Shown: positions 1-8,767 of the stretch, piece by piece
Layout of the letters: every line of letters begins with the position of its first letter
Position numbering within the stretch: position 1 is the stretch's first letter
The notes under the pieces: model-generated
Told to the model about the DNA's origin: nothing
Seen by the model: the letters and a program-made list of their open reading frames with translations, nothing else
Database searches by the model: none
Translations under genes and position numbers: made by a program
Assembly (NCBI RefSeq): GCF_036325985.1
Contig: NZ_JAUHLI010000005.1
Coordinates: 62,001-126,000 of the forward strand
Direction of reading: 5' to 3'
Source of the DNA: Alkalimonas cellulosilytica
GTDB taxonomy: Bacteria; Pseudomonadota; Gammaproteobacteria; Enterobacterales; Alteromonadaceae
DNA: 64,000 nt

Positions 1-41
1 GAAGGTTGCGCTCCACTGAGCACGATCGGCTTGCTTGTCAT
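1..41 (-). CDS. trpS: Tryptophan--tRNA ligase, N-terminal fragment (cut by window edge)
   Basis: Only the first 13 codons are inside the window. Read on the minus strand they give MTSKPIVLSGAQP, which matches the characteristic start of bacterial tryptophanyl-tRNA synthetase (KPI-V-SGAQPSG, the ATP-site signature region). An AGGA sits about four bases before the ATG. The gene follows rpe on the same strand. In enterobacteria the order is dam-rpe-gph-trpS; here no gph lies between rpe and trpS. The call rests on a short but distinctive peptide and on synteny. Confidence 0.8.
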   Translation of the reverse strand, partial: MTSKPIVLSGAQP

Positions 42-115
42 AAATCCTGTCCGTAATAGGGTGTTTAAACGAATCATGCAGTATAACCGCATGCAGCGGT
101 TAAAGGCAGCAGCTG

Positions 116-787
116 TTACTTTACTTTGGCTAACTCAGCCCGCATCGCGTCTATGGTATCGCGGTAACTAGGGCTGTTAAAAATGGCCGAGCCCGCCACA
201 AACATATCGGCACCTGCGGCTGCGATGTCAGCAATATTGTCGGTTTTGACGCCACCGTCCACCTCCAGCCGGATTGGCCGGCCGGATTGGTCGATCAGCT
301 GCCGCACCTGTTTTAGCTTGTGCAAGGTCGAAGGAATAAAGCTTTGACCGCCAAAGCCGGGGTTCACCGACATCAACAGAATCAAATCGACTTTATCCAT
401 CAGATAATCCAGCACAGATAACGGTGTGGCCGGGTTCAGCACCAGACCAGCTTCACAGCCATGCTGGCGGATTAATTGCAGGGTGCGGTCCACATGACGG
501 CTGGCCTCAGGGTGAAAGCTAATGATGCTGGCACCTGCCTCGGCAAATTGTGGTACCAAGGCATCCACCGGCTCTACCATCAAATGCACATCAATCGGTG
601 CCTGAATGCCATAATCACGCAGTGCCTGACACACCATAGGCCCGATCGTCAGGTTAGGCACATAATGATTATCCATCACATCAAAGTGCACCACATCGGC
701 ACCTGCCGCCAGCACCTGATCCACATCGTCGCCTAAACGGGCGAAGTCGGCCGATAAAATGGACGGGGCAATTAAGTAAGGTTGCAT
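116..787 (-). CDS. rpe: Ribulose-phosphate 3-epimerase
   Basis: Interconverts D-ribulose 5-phosphate and D-xylulose 5-phosphate in the cytosolic pentose phosphate pathway. The 223-residue product has the usual family length and begins with the APSILSADF motif (residues 7-15). The metal and catalytic residues of the TIM barrel are visible: H34 and D36 in VHFDVMDN, H68 in VHLMVEP and D177 in LEVDGGV. The phosphate-binding NPGFGGQSF stretch is also intact. It lies upstream of trpS on the minus strand and probably shares a transcript with it. In many gammaproteobacteria rpe follows dam directly; here about 1.2 kb with three other genes separates them. Confidence 0.97.
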   Translation of the reverse strand: MQPYLIAPSILSADFARLGDDVDQVLAAGADVVHFDVMDNHYVPNLTIGPMVCQALRDYGIQAPIDVHLMVEPVDALVPQFAEAGASIISFHPEASRHVDRTLQLIRQHGCEAGLVLNPATPLSVLDYLMDKVDLILLMSVNPGFGGQSFIPSTLHKLKQVRQLIDQSGRPIRLEVDGGVKTDNIADIAAAGADMFVAGSAIFNSPSYRDTIDAMRAELAKVK

Positions 788-1009
788 CAGGGATTCTCCA
801 CGCCGAAAAGAGTGGCTACTTTACTGAATTTACGCTGGAAAAGCACCCGCCTTTGCTGCACAAAAAGCAAGCAGCCTTGCACCAGTGCAGCACAAAACAG
901 CATTGCAGGGTGAAAGGTAAAACATTAATCCTATGATTTTAAATAATAAAGTAAGCTGGCATAGTTCTTGGACTTGCAGTGTGATAATCAAAACACAAGG
1001 ACAACTGCA

Positions 1010-1615
1010 ATGAAGAAAACCATCTTAGCCAGCGCGTTACTCATCGCCTTAGGCTGCCACAGTACGACCCAGGCCGATGAAGTCGGCATCAGTGCTGAAG
1101 TAAGCGGCATGACCAAGTATGTCTTCCGGGGTTACAAGCTCACCAATCACTTCCACGTCCAAGGTTCTATTGAAGCGGACTATCAGGGCTTTTATGCCGG
1201 ATTTTGGGGCACCACAGATCAAGAGGTTGGCTCTGAAACCAACCTCTACCTTGGCTATGGCTTTGATGTCAGTGACAGCATCGCCCTGGACATTGGCGTG
1301 CTGCAATACCGTTTTGATGGGATTGATGAAGACTATCTGGAATACCATCTTGGTATCGACTTTGGTTTTGCTGGCATCACCTTCTATTACGATGAGTTCG
1401 ATAATATCTACATTGAAGCCTCTACCGAGTTTGCTTTGAATGATCAGTGGAGCATTGGTCTGCATGCCGGTTGGGAAGACTCGGATGAGTCTCTGTACGA
1501 TTTAGGCATCAGCCTGAATTACGCCATCACGGATACTCTGACCGCTTCGGCATTTGCTACCAAAAAAGAGAGTGGTGACCGTGCTATCTTTTTTGGTTTG
1601 ACCGCATCATTCTAG
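1010..1615 (+). CDS. TorF-family putative porin (outer-membrane beta-barrel)
   Basis: A 201-residue protein with a clear N-terminal signal peptide (MKKTILASALLIALG, cleavage probably near STTQA-DE). The mature part alternates polar and aromatic residues and ends in a phenylalanine (FGLTASF), both typical of outer-membrane barrels. The opening of the mature part (EVSGMTKYVFRGY) and the spaced YLGYGF segments recall the TorF / CHP02001 family found in Alteromonadales and Pseudomonas. A TTG start 42 bases upstream is possible, but the ATG at 1010 has an AAGG ribosome site and starts exactly at the signal peptide. Specific substrate unknown. Confidence 0.75.
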   Translation: MKKTILASALLIALGCHSTTQADEVGISAEVSGMTKYVFRGYKLTNHFHVQGSIEADYQGFYAGFWGTTDQEVGSETNLYLGYGFDVSDSIALDIGVLQYRFDGIDEDYLEYHLGIDFGFAGITFYYDEFDNIYIEASTEFALNDQWSIGLHAGWEDSDESLYDLGISLNYAITDTLTASAFATKKESGDRAIFFGLTASF

Positions 1616-1726
1616 CCCGATAGAGGCAGGAAGCTGCACAACAGATCAGCTTAAAAGTAAATAACTTGTATCCCGGATGAATTTCTGCTATGGTAATCGC
1701 CATTGTCAGGATGCTCCGGGATTTCA

Positions 1727-1975
1727 ATGATGAAAGCTTTATTGCAGCATAAAACGCGTATCGCCGTACTGGTGTCAGTGCTACTGGGCGGCTGTGTTTT
1801 TTTGCTGATGCACTCTGACCAGAACAAACTGCACTGCCAGACTTCATTCGAATGCTCTAATCAGTTTAGCTGGTTAAGTTGGTTGCAAGGGCAAAGCCGC
1901 TCTTCACAATTTCACTTTGTAGACTTGCTCGAACTGCTGGACCGCATGTTGCCAGTCAACAATGACAACACATAA
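1727..1975 (+). CDS. Small membrane-anchored protein of unknown function
   Basis: An 82-residue protein with one hydrophobic segment near the N terminus (about residues 11-27), followed by a polar region with two cysteines (CQTSFEC), then an amphipathic tail. The LLGGC within the hydrophobic stretch resembles a lipobox, but more hydrophobic residues follow, so a simple membrane anchor is more likely. Two in-frame ATGs (1727 and 1730) are both possible starts. The 3' end overlaps the start of the following DUF2970 gene by 14 bases, so the two are probably translationally coupled. I do not recognise the family. A TTGTAT / TATGGT promoter-like pair spaced 17 bases lies just upstream. Confidence 0.6.
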   Translation: MMKALLQHKTRIAVLVSVLLGGCVFLLMHSDQNKLHCQTSFECSNQFSWLSWLQGQSRSSQFHFVDLLELLDRMLPVNNDNT

Positions 1976-2159
1976 ACCAGCCTCCTGGAAGCAGGTGTTA
2001 AAAGCGGTTGCAGGTGCTTTTATTGGCGTTCAATCCGAACAGCAACGACAACAAGACTTTACTGCCAAAAGCCCTTTACCTTACATCATTGTTGGTTTGG
2101 TGATGGCATTGATATTTGTCGTTAGCGTGCTGCTTGTCGTATCTTGGGTACTACGCTGA
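1962..2159 (+). CDS. DUF2970 family small membrane protein
   Basis: The 65-residue protein has the DUF2970 layout: a short amphipathic start (SWKQVLKAVAGAFIGVQSE), a polar linker with charged residues (QRQQDF), then a single transmembrane helix beginning at PYIIVGLVMALIF. Function of the family is unknown. The start codon overlaps the end of the preceding small gene. The last 38 bases overlap the 3' end of dam, which runs on the opposite strand. Confidence 0.75.
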   Translation: MTTHKPASWKQVLKAVAGAFIGVQSEQQRQQDFTAKSPLPYIIVGLVMALIFVVSVLLVVSWVLR

Positions 2160-2991
2160 TCACATTGCTGACTGGCGGCTGATACAAAGCAAATAACTCT
2201 GCCACTTTCTTTCGTCCATCCCCTTTTTGACTGATAGAACGCGCTACCTGAATGGGGTGCAGGCTTGCTTGCTGATAAATTTTCCGGGTAAGGGTGGTGT
2301 CGTGATTGCTGATAAGCACAGTGCTACCTTGCAGTGCTGCCTGCTCTGCCAGATTGGCTAACTGCGCCTGATCATCCAGATTAAAGCCTTGGCGGGCATA
2401 GCTGGTAAAACTGGCTGTTTTGCTAAGCGGTACATAAGGTGGATCACAATACACCACTGAGCCAGGCGTTAGATCTGCAAACACCTGTTGATAACTACTG
2501 CAACTAAACTCTGCCTGTTGCGCCTTTTCGGCAAAAAAGTACAGTTCAGCTTCCGGAAAGTAGGGCTTTTTATAGCTGCCAAAAGGCACATTAAACAAGC
2601 CTTTCAAATTATAACGGCATAAGCCATTGTAACCATGGCGATTAAGGTACAAGAAAAGCACAGCGCGCTCATAGCTATCGACACTGTGATTAAATCGCTG
2701 CCGAAAATTGAGGTAACAATCTTTTTGATTACTGGCTGCTACAAAGCAGGCTCTGGCATCGGCTACAAACTGGTCTGGCCGCTGTTTAACAATTTGGTAC
2801 AGGCTGATCAAATCCTGATTAATATCATTGAGCTGATAGCGAGAATACTGGGTATTCAAAAAAACCGAGCCAGCACCGACAAAGGGCTCGACCAGTGTAT
2901 CGCCCTGCGGCAAAAAACGTGAAAGCGCTTCGACCAGATTGTACTTGCCGCCGGCCCATTTCAGAAAGGCGCGTTGCTTGGATTTGCTCAT
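2122..2991 (-). CDS. dam: DNA adenine methylase (GATC-specific)
   Basis: Orphan N6-adenine methyltransferase that methylates GATC using S-adenosylmethionine; in this group it serves mismatch repair, replication timing and gene regulation. Motifs in order: FLKWAGGKY (9-17), EPFVGAGSVF (35-44, SAM pocket) and the catalytic DPPY (183-186). The 289 residues compare with about 278 in E. coli; the excess is a short C-terminal tail after ELFALYQPP. Its start overlaps the damX stop by four bases, in the classic aroK-aroB-damX-dam order. Its last 38 bases overlap the convergent DUF2970 gene. Confidence 0.97.
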   Translation of the reverse strand: MSKSKQRAFLKWAGGKYNLVEALSRFLPQGDTLVEPFVGAGSVFLNTQYSRYQLNDINQDLISLYQIVKQRPDQFVADARACFVAASNQKDCYLNFRQRFNHSVDSYERAVLFLYLNRHGYNGLCRYNLKGLFNVPFGSYKKPYFPEAELYFFAEKAQQAEFSCSSYQQVFADLTPGSVVYCDPPYVPLSKTASFTSYARQGFNLDDQAQLANLAEQAALQGSTVLISNHDTTLTRKIYQQASLHPIQVARSISQKGDGRKKVAELFALYQPPVSNVISVVPKIRQAAR

Positions 2992-4346
2992 TGCCGACGA
3001 CTACCTTGGGCTGGTTGCACTGCATGAATTTCCTGCCAAACCTGCTGCATGGCTTTGATAAACGGAGTCTCAGCTCTAAGCCTCGCAGGGAGCTCCGCTC
3101 GCATAGCTCTGGCCTGATTAGCCGTTGCGTAGGGAGCTAGCACCACCACCCACTGTGATTGGCCATTAAGCTGCCGCTGGTAAATCAGTACAGCCAGCTC
3201 CGGGTAGGACTGCCGCAGAGCGATCGCAGCATTCAGGTTGGCAAAAGCACCAAGTTGCAATGCATAGTCGCTGTCATTCATAGCTAGCAGTGCAGCTTCA
3301 TCATGCTGCCATGAGGGTTGAACCCCGGCATCCGTTATGGCATCTAAAGCTACCTCTGCCGTGTGCTCTTCGTGATTCGTTTGGCTAAGCGAAATTGTTG
3401 GCTCATTCGTCGCTGCTGGTTCTGTAGTGCCGCCTTGTGTCGCAAGCACTGACTGAGCCGTAGCTGGCTCTGGCTCTGGCTCTGGCAGCACCCAAGCTAC
3501 CGTTTCATCCTCCGGTAACGGAACAGGTTCGTTAGCAGGCAATGCTTCAACCTCAGCGACCTCAGCGATAACAGGTTCGGCCGGACGCCACGACTCCAGT
3601 GCCGGTCTTGGCTGATTATCAGCCACAACGGCTTCTGGCTCAGACGGTTGAGGCAGCCACCAAAACATCAGGATCGCGATTACACCCAGCACAGCAAGCA
3701 CCAGTGAAGCTGTGCGATACTTTTGCGCCAACAAAGCAACTGGCTTGCTGTCGCTTTGCTCCTGAATCACCTCCGGTTCTAACAAGCGGTGTAAATTACC
3801 TGCCGCCATTTGCAAACGCTCTGCTGCTGAGCGTGTTTGTAACATCTGCACCGGCAACAGCTGCTCAGCTTCCGCCTCAGTCAAGGGGGCAATCGCCAGG
3901 TTTAAATCAGCATCCGGCAAAGCATTTGGACCAGTGGTAATAATATGAATGGGATGAGCCCGCAGCATCGACAAACAACTGAGTGGCAGGCTGCCCTGGC
4001 CGTCCAGGATCCAAACCAGCGGCTGTTGCTGGGGCTGTTCCAGCAACGCCATGAAGTTCGCATCGAACTCGCCCTGACCAAACCACTGCTGCAGCAGAAG
4101 CTTTTGGCACTGTGCTGTTGTCATATCCGGCTGAGCAGCAAAATAAGCCAGATTCATGGTGTCCGACAGCAGTTCTGCCAGGACCAGGGTCAGTGTGGTT
4201 TTGCCAGCCCCGGTCCCACCGATCAGATGGATGTGCTGAAAACCATTAAACTCAATTTGAAACAATACCCGCTCCAGCAGCTCACGCTGCGAAGACAGGA
4301 GAGTGGAGTGAGCTTGCAGCTTAGCAGCTAGAGGCGATAGCGACAT
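2988..4346 (-). CDS. damX: DamX-like cell-division protein (ATPase domain, membrane anchor, SPOR domain)
   Basis: The 452-residue protein has three parts. The N-terminal AAA-type ATPase domain carries a Walker A motif GGTGAGKTT (43-51) and a WILDGQG Walker-B-like strand (112-118). One transmembrane helix spans about 213-231. A Pro/Glu/Ala-rich linker, including EPEPEPEP encoded by a tandem hexamer around 3465-3485, leads to a C-terminal SPOR domain (about 368-440, starting YALQLGAF) that in this family binds denuded septal peptidoglycan. It lies directly between aroB (no intergenic base) and dam. The Walker-containing cytoplasmic part is typical of Alteromonadales and Vibrio DamX; its role is less clear than that of the SPOR domain. 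Confidence 0.9.
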   Translation of the reverse strand: MSLSPLAAKLQAHSTLLSSQRELLERVLFQIEFNGFQHIHLIGGTGAGKTTLTLVLAELLSDTMNLAYFAAQPDMTTAQCQKLLLQQWFGQGEFDANFMALLEQPQQQPLVWILDGQGSLPLSCLSMLRAHPIHIITTGPNALPDADLNLAIAPLTEAEAEQLLPVQMLQTRSAAERLQMAAGNLHRLLEPEVIQEQSDSKPVALLAQKYRTASLVLAVLGVIAILMFWWLPQPSEPEAVVADNQPRPALESWRPAEPVIAEVAEVEALPANEPVPLPEDETVAWVLPEPEPEPATAQSVLATQGGTTEPAATNEPTISLSQTNHEEHTAEVALDAITDAGVQPSWQHDEAALLAMNDSDYALQLGAFANLNAAIALRQSYPELAVLIYQRQLNGQSQWVVVLAPYATANQARAMRAELPARLRAETPFIKAMQQVWQEIHAVQPAQGSRRQ

Positions 4347-5408
4347 TCAGGAAAAAACACTCAACAATTCAGCTTCATCAACATCATCAATGATTTCACT
4401 ATAGCCAAAGGAGGTTGGCAATACAAACCGCATCTTGCCTGCACGGACTTTTTTATCTGTTTTCATGTAGGGCATAAAGTCTTGTATCGACATGCCTTCT
4501 GGTTTAACTACTGGCAAGGAAAAGCGTATCAGTAAGCTTTTGATTCGATCGAGCTCAGACACCGATAACCAACCGCGACTCTGTGCTAATTGCGCAGCCA
4601 TCATCATACCAACGGCAACCGCTTCACCGTGCAGCCAGTGACCATAGCCAAGCCAGGCTTCAATGGCATGTCCGAAGGTGTGCCCCAGATTCAATAAAGC
4701 ACGTTTGCCCTGCTCCGTCTCATCTGCAGCAACGATATCTGCCTTCATCTGACAGCAGTGCGCTATCATGGTTGCTAAAACGGCCGGCTCTAATTGCTCA
4801 ATCGCTTCAGCATGCTGCTCAAGATAATCAAAGAAGTCCGGATCGGCGATCAGAGCATACTTCACCACTTCCGCCATGCCTGCAGCAAACTCTTTTTTGG
4901 GCAAGGTAGCAAGCACATCGGTATCAATCAGTACCTGCTGCGGCTGCTTGAAAGCTCCGATCATATTTTTACCCAGCGGGTGATTGACGGCTGTTTTTCC
5001 ACCCACCGAAGAGTCAACCTGCGACAGTAAAGTGGTAGGAATCTGAATGAAATCAATACCTCGCTGATAGCAAGCAGCCACAAAGCCGGTGAGATCACCC
5101 ACTACACCGCCACCAAGCGCTACCAGCAGGCCATCGCGGGCCAGGCGATTCTCAAGCAAAAAGGTCTGAATATGACCAAATTGTTCAAGCGTTTTAAAGG
5201 CTTCACCGTCTGGTAATAAGAAATGCTGTACCTGGCTATCAGCAAACAAGCGGCGTGCTGCCTCCAGGTACAAAGGGGCAACAGTATCATTGCTGATAAT
5301 GATCACTTGTGCATAGTGCTTGCACAGATGATTTGGCTGCTGCAACAAGCCGGAAGCGATAGTGATAGGGTAGCTGCGCTCACCCAGTTCAACCTGAACA
5401 CGATGCAT
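4347..5408 (-). CDS. aroB: 3-dehydroquinate synthase
   Basis: Second step of the shikimate pathway: DAHP to 3-dehydroquinate, using NAD+ and a divalent metal. The chosen ATG at 5408 gives 353 residues beginning MHRVQVELGERSYPI, like other AroB proteins, and is preceded by a GAGGGGG ribosome site; a longer frame to 5507 would overlap aroK. Visible motifs are the NAD-binding GGGVVGD (99-105), the substrate region QIPTTLLSQVDSSVGGK and the metal ligands in NLGHTFGHAIE. It lies between aroK and damX in one minus-strand transcript. Confidence 0.97.
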   Translation of the reverse strand: MHRVQVELGERSYPITIASGLLQQPNHLCKHYAQVIIISNDTVAPLYLEAARRLFADSQVQHFLLPDGEAFKTLEQFGHIQTFLLENRLARDGLLVALGGGVVGDLTGFVAACYQRGIDFIQIPTTLLSQVDSSVGGKTAVNHPLGKNMIGAFKQPQQVLIDTDVLATLPKKEFAAGMAEVVKYALIADPDFFDYLEQHAEAIEQLEPAVLATMIAHCCQMKADIVAADETEQGKRALLNLGHTFGHAIEAWLGYGHWLHGEAVAVGMMMAAQLAQSRGWLSVSELDRIKSLLIRFSLPVVKPEGMSIQDFMPYMKTDKKVRAGKMRFVLPTSFGYSEIIDDVDEAELLSVFS

Positions 5409-5451
5409 AAGCAGCCCCCTCTTTTGAAACAAAAAAGATGTTAAAGCAGAA

Positions 5452-5970
5452 TCAAAAACCCAGTTGCTCGACGATTTGACTGGCGACCGCCCGAGCACTT
5501 TGCTCATCGGTCCGCACGGTCAGATCCGCAATTTCTTCATACAAGGGGTTGCGCTCTGCCGCCAGGCGGGTCAGCACCTCTTCTGAGTCTTCTTCGGTTT
5601 GTAGCAAGGGCCGGCGCTTATCGCGTTGCGTACGGGCAACCTGCTTTTCGATTGGAGTTTCCAGGTACACCACAATACCGCGAGCAGATAGCCGATTTCT
5701 GGTTTCTTTGCTGGTGACTGAGCCACCGCCAGTTGCCAATACAATGCCCTGCATTTCAGTCAAGTCTTGAATGACGTTCTCTTCACGAACCCGAAAACCA
5801 GCTTCACCTTCTAAATCGAACACCCAGGCGATATCAGCACCGGTTCTGCGTTCAATTTCCTGATCCGAGTCATAGAAATCAAGATGCAGCATGTCTGCCA
5901 AATGACGGCCAATTGTGCTTTTACCAGCACCCATAGGACCTACAAGGAAAATATTACGTTTTTCTGCCAT
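5452..5970 (-). CDS. aroK: Shikimate kinase
   Basis: Phosphorylates shikimate to shikimate 3-phosphate with ATP. The 172-residue protein shows the Walker A loop GPMGAGKS (11-18), the substrate acid DSD (34-36), the GGGSV loop that holds shikimate, and RRPLL of the lid region. It is the first gene of the aroK-aroB-damX-dam group and follows pilQ after about 200 bases, the usual pilQ-aroKB arrangement. Confidence 0.97.
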   Translation of the reverse strand: MAEKRNIFLVGPMGAGKSTIGRHLADMLHLDFYDSDQEIERRTGADIAWVFDLEGEAGFRVREENVIQDLTEMQGIVLATGGGSVTSKETRNRLSARGIVVYLETPIEKQVARTQRDKRRPLLQTEEDSEEVLTRLAAERNPLYEEIADLTVRTDEQSARAVASQIVEQLGF

Positions 5971-6120
5971 ATGTCGTCGTGCTAATTCATTGTCTTGGTG
6001 AACTTAAAGTCAGGAACCAAGGCTCCCACGAAGATTTGAAGCGCTGAATTATGTCAGCAATGGCGTTCGCTTGGCAAGCTTATTTCAAAAATATTAGCGG
6101 GTATGCCAGCTACTCAGCAA

Positions 6121-6144
6121 ACAGGCCGGACATTGCCGGCCTGT
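6121..6144 (-). terminator. Possible terminator hairpin after pilQ
   Basis: A 9-bp perfect stem, ACAGGCCGG / CCGGCCTGT with a six-base loop, begins 30 bases past the pilQ stop. On the minus strand it is followed only by a weak TTT, so termination may be partial. This would fit some read-through from pilMNOPQ into aroK. The rest of the 203-base gap between pilQ and aroK shows no gene. Confidence 0.4.
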
Positions 6145-6173
6145 TGCTTGGTTAACGCTGAACCGGATGTCGA

Positions 6174-8231
6174 TTACTGACCATCGGTTAAGATCCTTGG
6201 CGTGACAAAAATCAACAGCTCCGTCTTTTCATTAAATTCGCTGGTATTTTTGAATAAACGACCAATGTATGGAATATCACCAAATAGCGGAACTTTGGAA
6301 ATAGCCGAGATGGCTTGTTGCTGATAAATTCCACCCAAGACAATGGTCTCCCCATTATCCACCAATACCTGGGTCTGAATGCGCTGTGTATCTATGGCAG
6401 TTGCAGGACCAGTTGGGGTTTGCACCGTGTCACCACGGGTATCCTGGGTAATCACCAAATCCAGAATAATACGGTTATCCGGTGTAATTTGTGGGGTCAC
6501 TTCCAGGCTTAATACCGCCTTTTTAAAGGTGACTGTGGTAGCGCCACTGGAAGCCGCCTGAACGTAGGGAATTTCAGTACCCTGCTCGATACGGGCCATT
6601 TTTTGATTCGAAGTGGTGATCCTTGGGCTGGCAATGATTTCAGCTTTGTTTTCTTGCTCCAATGCCGACAGCTCTAAATCAAGAATGGTGCCATCTGACA
6701 ATTTAGCAACATGGAAGGCAATATTCCCGGCCGGATTCGTTACCGGCAAATTGACATTCCAGCGCTGATCCAGACTGGGAATCACCCCTCCAGCAATTGT
6801 ATTAGCCCCTGCAGCGGTTCCTGAAGTACCTTTAGTCCGCTGCTGGTCTGAGAATCCCCAGCGAATGCCCAAGTCTTCCTGCACATTGTCTTTCACAGTC
6901 ACCATCCGCGACTCAATCAGCACCTGCCGAACAGGGATATCCAATCGCTCCACTAAACGGCGGGCATTTTCTATGGAGCGACTGGTATCACGAATCAAAA
7001 TGGTGTTGGTCCGATCATCGACCGAGACAGCGCCACGCTCCGATAACAAGCTGGTATCCTGGTTACGAAGCAAGGTGGCGATGTCGGCTGCCTTGGCATA
7101 ATTGATCACCAGAAAATCAGAATACAGTGGTTCCAGGTTCTCAACATCCAGCCTGGCTTGCAGCTCACGGGCCTCACGGCTGGCCAACTCGTCAGTTGGA
7201 GCAACCATCAGAATATTGCCATCCATCCGTTTATCAAGCCCACGCACCCGCAGCACAATATCAAGCGCCTGGTCCCAGGGCACACCATCCAGTCGTAAGG
7301 TCACGTTACCAGTCACAGAGTCGCTGGTGACTAAATTGAAGTTATTGTAATCAGCAATAATTTGCAGCACAGTCCGAACTGGAATATCCTGAAAATTCAG
7401 TGAAATAGCCTGCCCCTGGTAATCACGGCCACCCAAGACACTGCGCTGGGTGGTGTCACGCTGCACGGTAAGGGTGAAAATATTATCAACTTGCTGATAG
7501 CTGTGGGTAAAAGCCTCTGTAGGTTCAATCACCAGACGGCTAATACCGTCCTGATGAAAGGTTTCAATCTGACGGACAATGGTACCAAAATCCATTACAT
7601 CTAAAATATACAGCATATCATCAGGAATGCTGGTGTTGTGGAAATCCAAATGCAGTTTGCCAGCACGCTCAGTCACATTGACTGCTGCTGCATTATTGCG
7701 AAGGAATACCAAAACACGGCCTTCACCACGCTCGCCACGGCGAAAATCAATCGCCTGTATGGCATTTAGAGCACGTGGTTTAATTTCATTGTTGTACGCT
7801 GGGACAGCCTCTGCTCTGCTATCTTGTAGATGCAGGAAAAAACTGCCTCCTTCCTGACGGGTCTGATAAGGGTTCAAGCGTTCCAGATAGATCACAATGC
7901 GGGCACTTTGATCTTCCGTAAATGCATTGATTTCTTTAATACCCGAGCGGCCAACATCAATTTTAGCCAGTGCAGCATCCACGCTGATATCGCTAAACTG
8001 CAGTTCTATCCGCGCTGGTTGATTAAACACCTGCACATCTGGCGACTGGTTAAGTGTTCGATCGAACACGAACTCAAGCTCAGTCTCACCGCTCATTAAT
8101 GGGCTGTAACGCACATCATGCAACAATGGCTTTGCGGTTGCTGGCAAGCTCAGCAACACCATTAATACCATAGCCTTGTAGATGGCGTATTTTACATGGT
8201 TTGTCATTGTTTTAGTCATCTTATCCATCAT
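6174..8231 (-). CDS. pilQ: Type IV pilus secretin
   Basis: Outer-membrane secretin through which the type IV pilus passes. The 685-residue precursor has a signal peptide (hydrophobic core about residues 14-33, ending ATA). N-terminal AMIN-type repeats follow (peptidoglycan binding), then an STN/N0 domain (from ISLNFQDIPVRTVL), a secretin N1-type domain, and the C-terminal secretin pore with the conserved strands VLIESRMV, QTQVLVDNGETIVLGGIY and PLFGDIPYIGRLFK. It is the last gene of pilMNOPQ and is separated from pilP by 14 bases. Multiple Met codons near the start leave the exact first residue uncertain. Confidence 0.96.
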   Translation of the reverse strand: MMDKMTKTMTNHVKYAIYKAMVLMVLLSLPATAKPLLHDVRYSPLMSGETELEFVFDRTLNQSPDVQVFNQPARIELQFSDISVDAALAKIDVGRSGIKEINAFTEDQSARIVIYLERLNPYQTRQEGGSFFLHLQDSRAEAVPAYNNEIKPRALNAIQAIDFRRGERGEGRVLVFLRNNAAAVNVTERAGKLHLDFHNTSIPDDMLYILDVMDFGTIVRQIETFHQDGISRLVIEPTEAFTHSYQQVDNIFTLTVQRDTTQRSVLGGRDYQGQAISLNFQDIPVRTVLQIIADYNNFNLVTSDSVTGNVTLRLDGVPWDQALDIVLRVRGLDKRMDGNILMVAPTDELASREARELQARLDVENLEPLYSDFLVINYAKAADIATLLRNQDTSLLSERGAVSVDDRTNTILIRDTSRSIENARRLVERLDIPVRQVLIESRMVTVKDNVQEDLGIRWGFSDQQRTKGTSGTAAGANTIAGGVIPSLDQRWNVNLPVTNPAGNIAFHVAKLSDGTILDLELSALEQENKAEIIASPRITTSNQKMARIEQGTEIPYVQAASSGATTVTFKKAVLSLEVTPQITPDNRIILDLVITQDTRGDTVQTPTGPATAIDTQRIQTQVLVDNGETIVLGGIYQQQAISAISKVPLFGDIPYIGRLFKNTSEFNEKTELLIFVTPRILTDGQ

Positions 8232-8245
8232 GCATTACACACCTG

Positions 8246-8767
8246 TTAATTAGCAGATCCAGCCATCTGCAACGTTGTCGTTCTTTCTTGCCAACAGCCT
8301 GCTCCATCAGGGATCAGCTCAAGCAATTCAATATGCGTTGACGTAACCGCAAGCACCCGGCCGTGGTGCAAACCAAGATAGTTACCCCTGGTAACCCGAT
8401 GCAAGGTTTGATCCCCTGCCTGAATCAAAGCCCATAACTGATTACTGTCGCCCAGAGTACCACTCATGATCAGGTTATCTAACGCAAAACTCTCCAGTGG
8501 CTCCCGCCGCCGATTCGGATCGGGGTGCGGACAATCGCGTTGTTGTACAAAGCGTTCCTGTATCGCCTCGCGCCGAGGCAATGCAAATGGACTTCTTGAC
8601 TGCGCCCCTTGATACGCGATGTGCTGAAACTCTTGCATTTCAGGCAAGGGCTCTATGCGGGTTCGGGTATTCGCTTTTACTTCGGCCTCAAACTGATGAA
8701 TATCTGCCATATCATCAAAACAGGCTGTTAAAAGGAGTGTCATTGGAACTAACCACAACCATCTCAT
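8246..8767 (-). CDS. pilP: Type IV pilus inner-membrane lipoprotein PilP
   Basis: The 173-residue protein starts with a lipoprotein signal (LLLTAC, Cys16), so it is probably anchored in the inner membrane. A disordered linker and a small beta-domain follow. The domain contains the family features PLESFALDNLIMSGTL and VTRGNYLGLHHG. PilP couples the PilNO heterodimer to the periplasmic domains of PilQ. Its start overlaps the pilO stop by four bases. Confidence 0.93.
   Translation of the reverse strand: MRWLWLVPMTLLLTACFDDMADIHQFEAEVKANTRTRIEPLPEMQEFQHIAYQGAQSRSPFALPRREAIQERFVQQRDCPHPDPNRRREPLESFALDNLIMSGTLGDSNQLWALIQAGDQTLHRVTRGNYLGLHHGRVLAVTSTHIELLELIPDGAGCWQERTTTLQMAGSAN

Noticed and set aside
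968..1009. TTG start for the porin adding 14 residues
   Set aside because: The ATG at 1010 begins exactly at the signal peptide and has an AAGG site.
1670..1722. ATCCCGG / CCGGGAT inverted repeat over the start of the 82-residue gene
   Set aside because: Seven base pairs with a 39-base loop is within chance; no conserved structure can be argued from one sequence.
3460..3490. Tandem CTGGCT-like hexamer repeat
   Set aside because: It encodes the EPEPEPEP linker of DamX and is explained as coding sequence.
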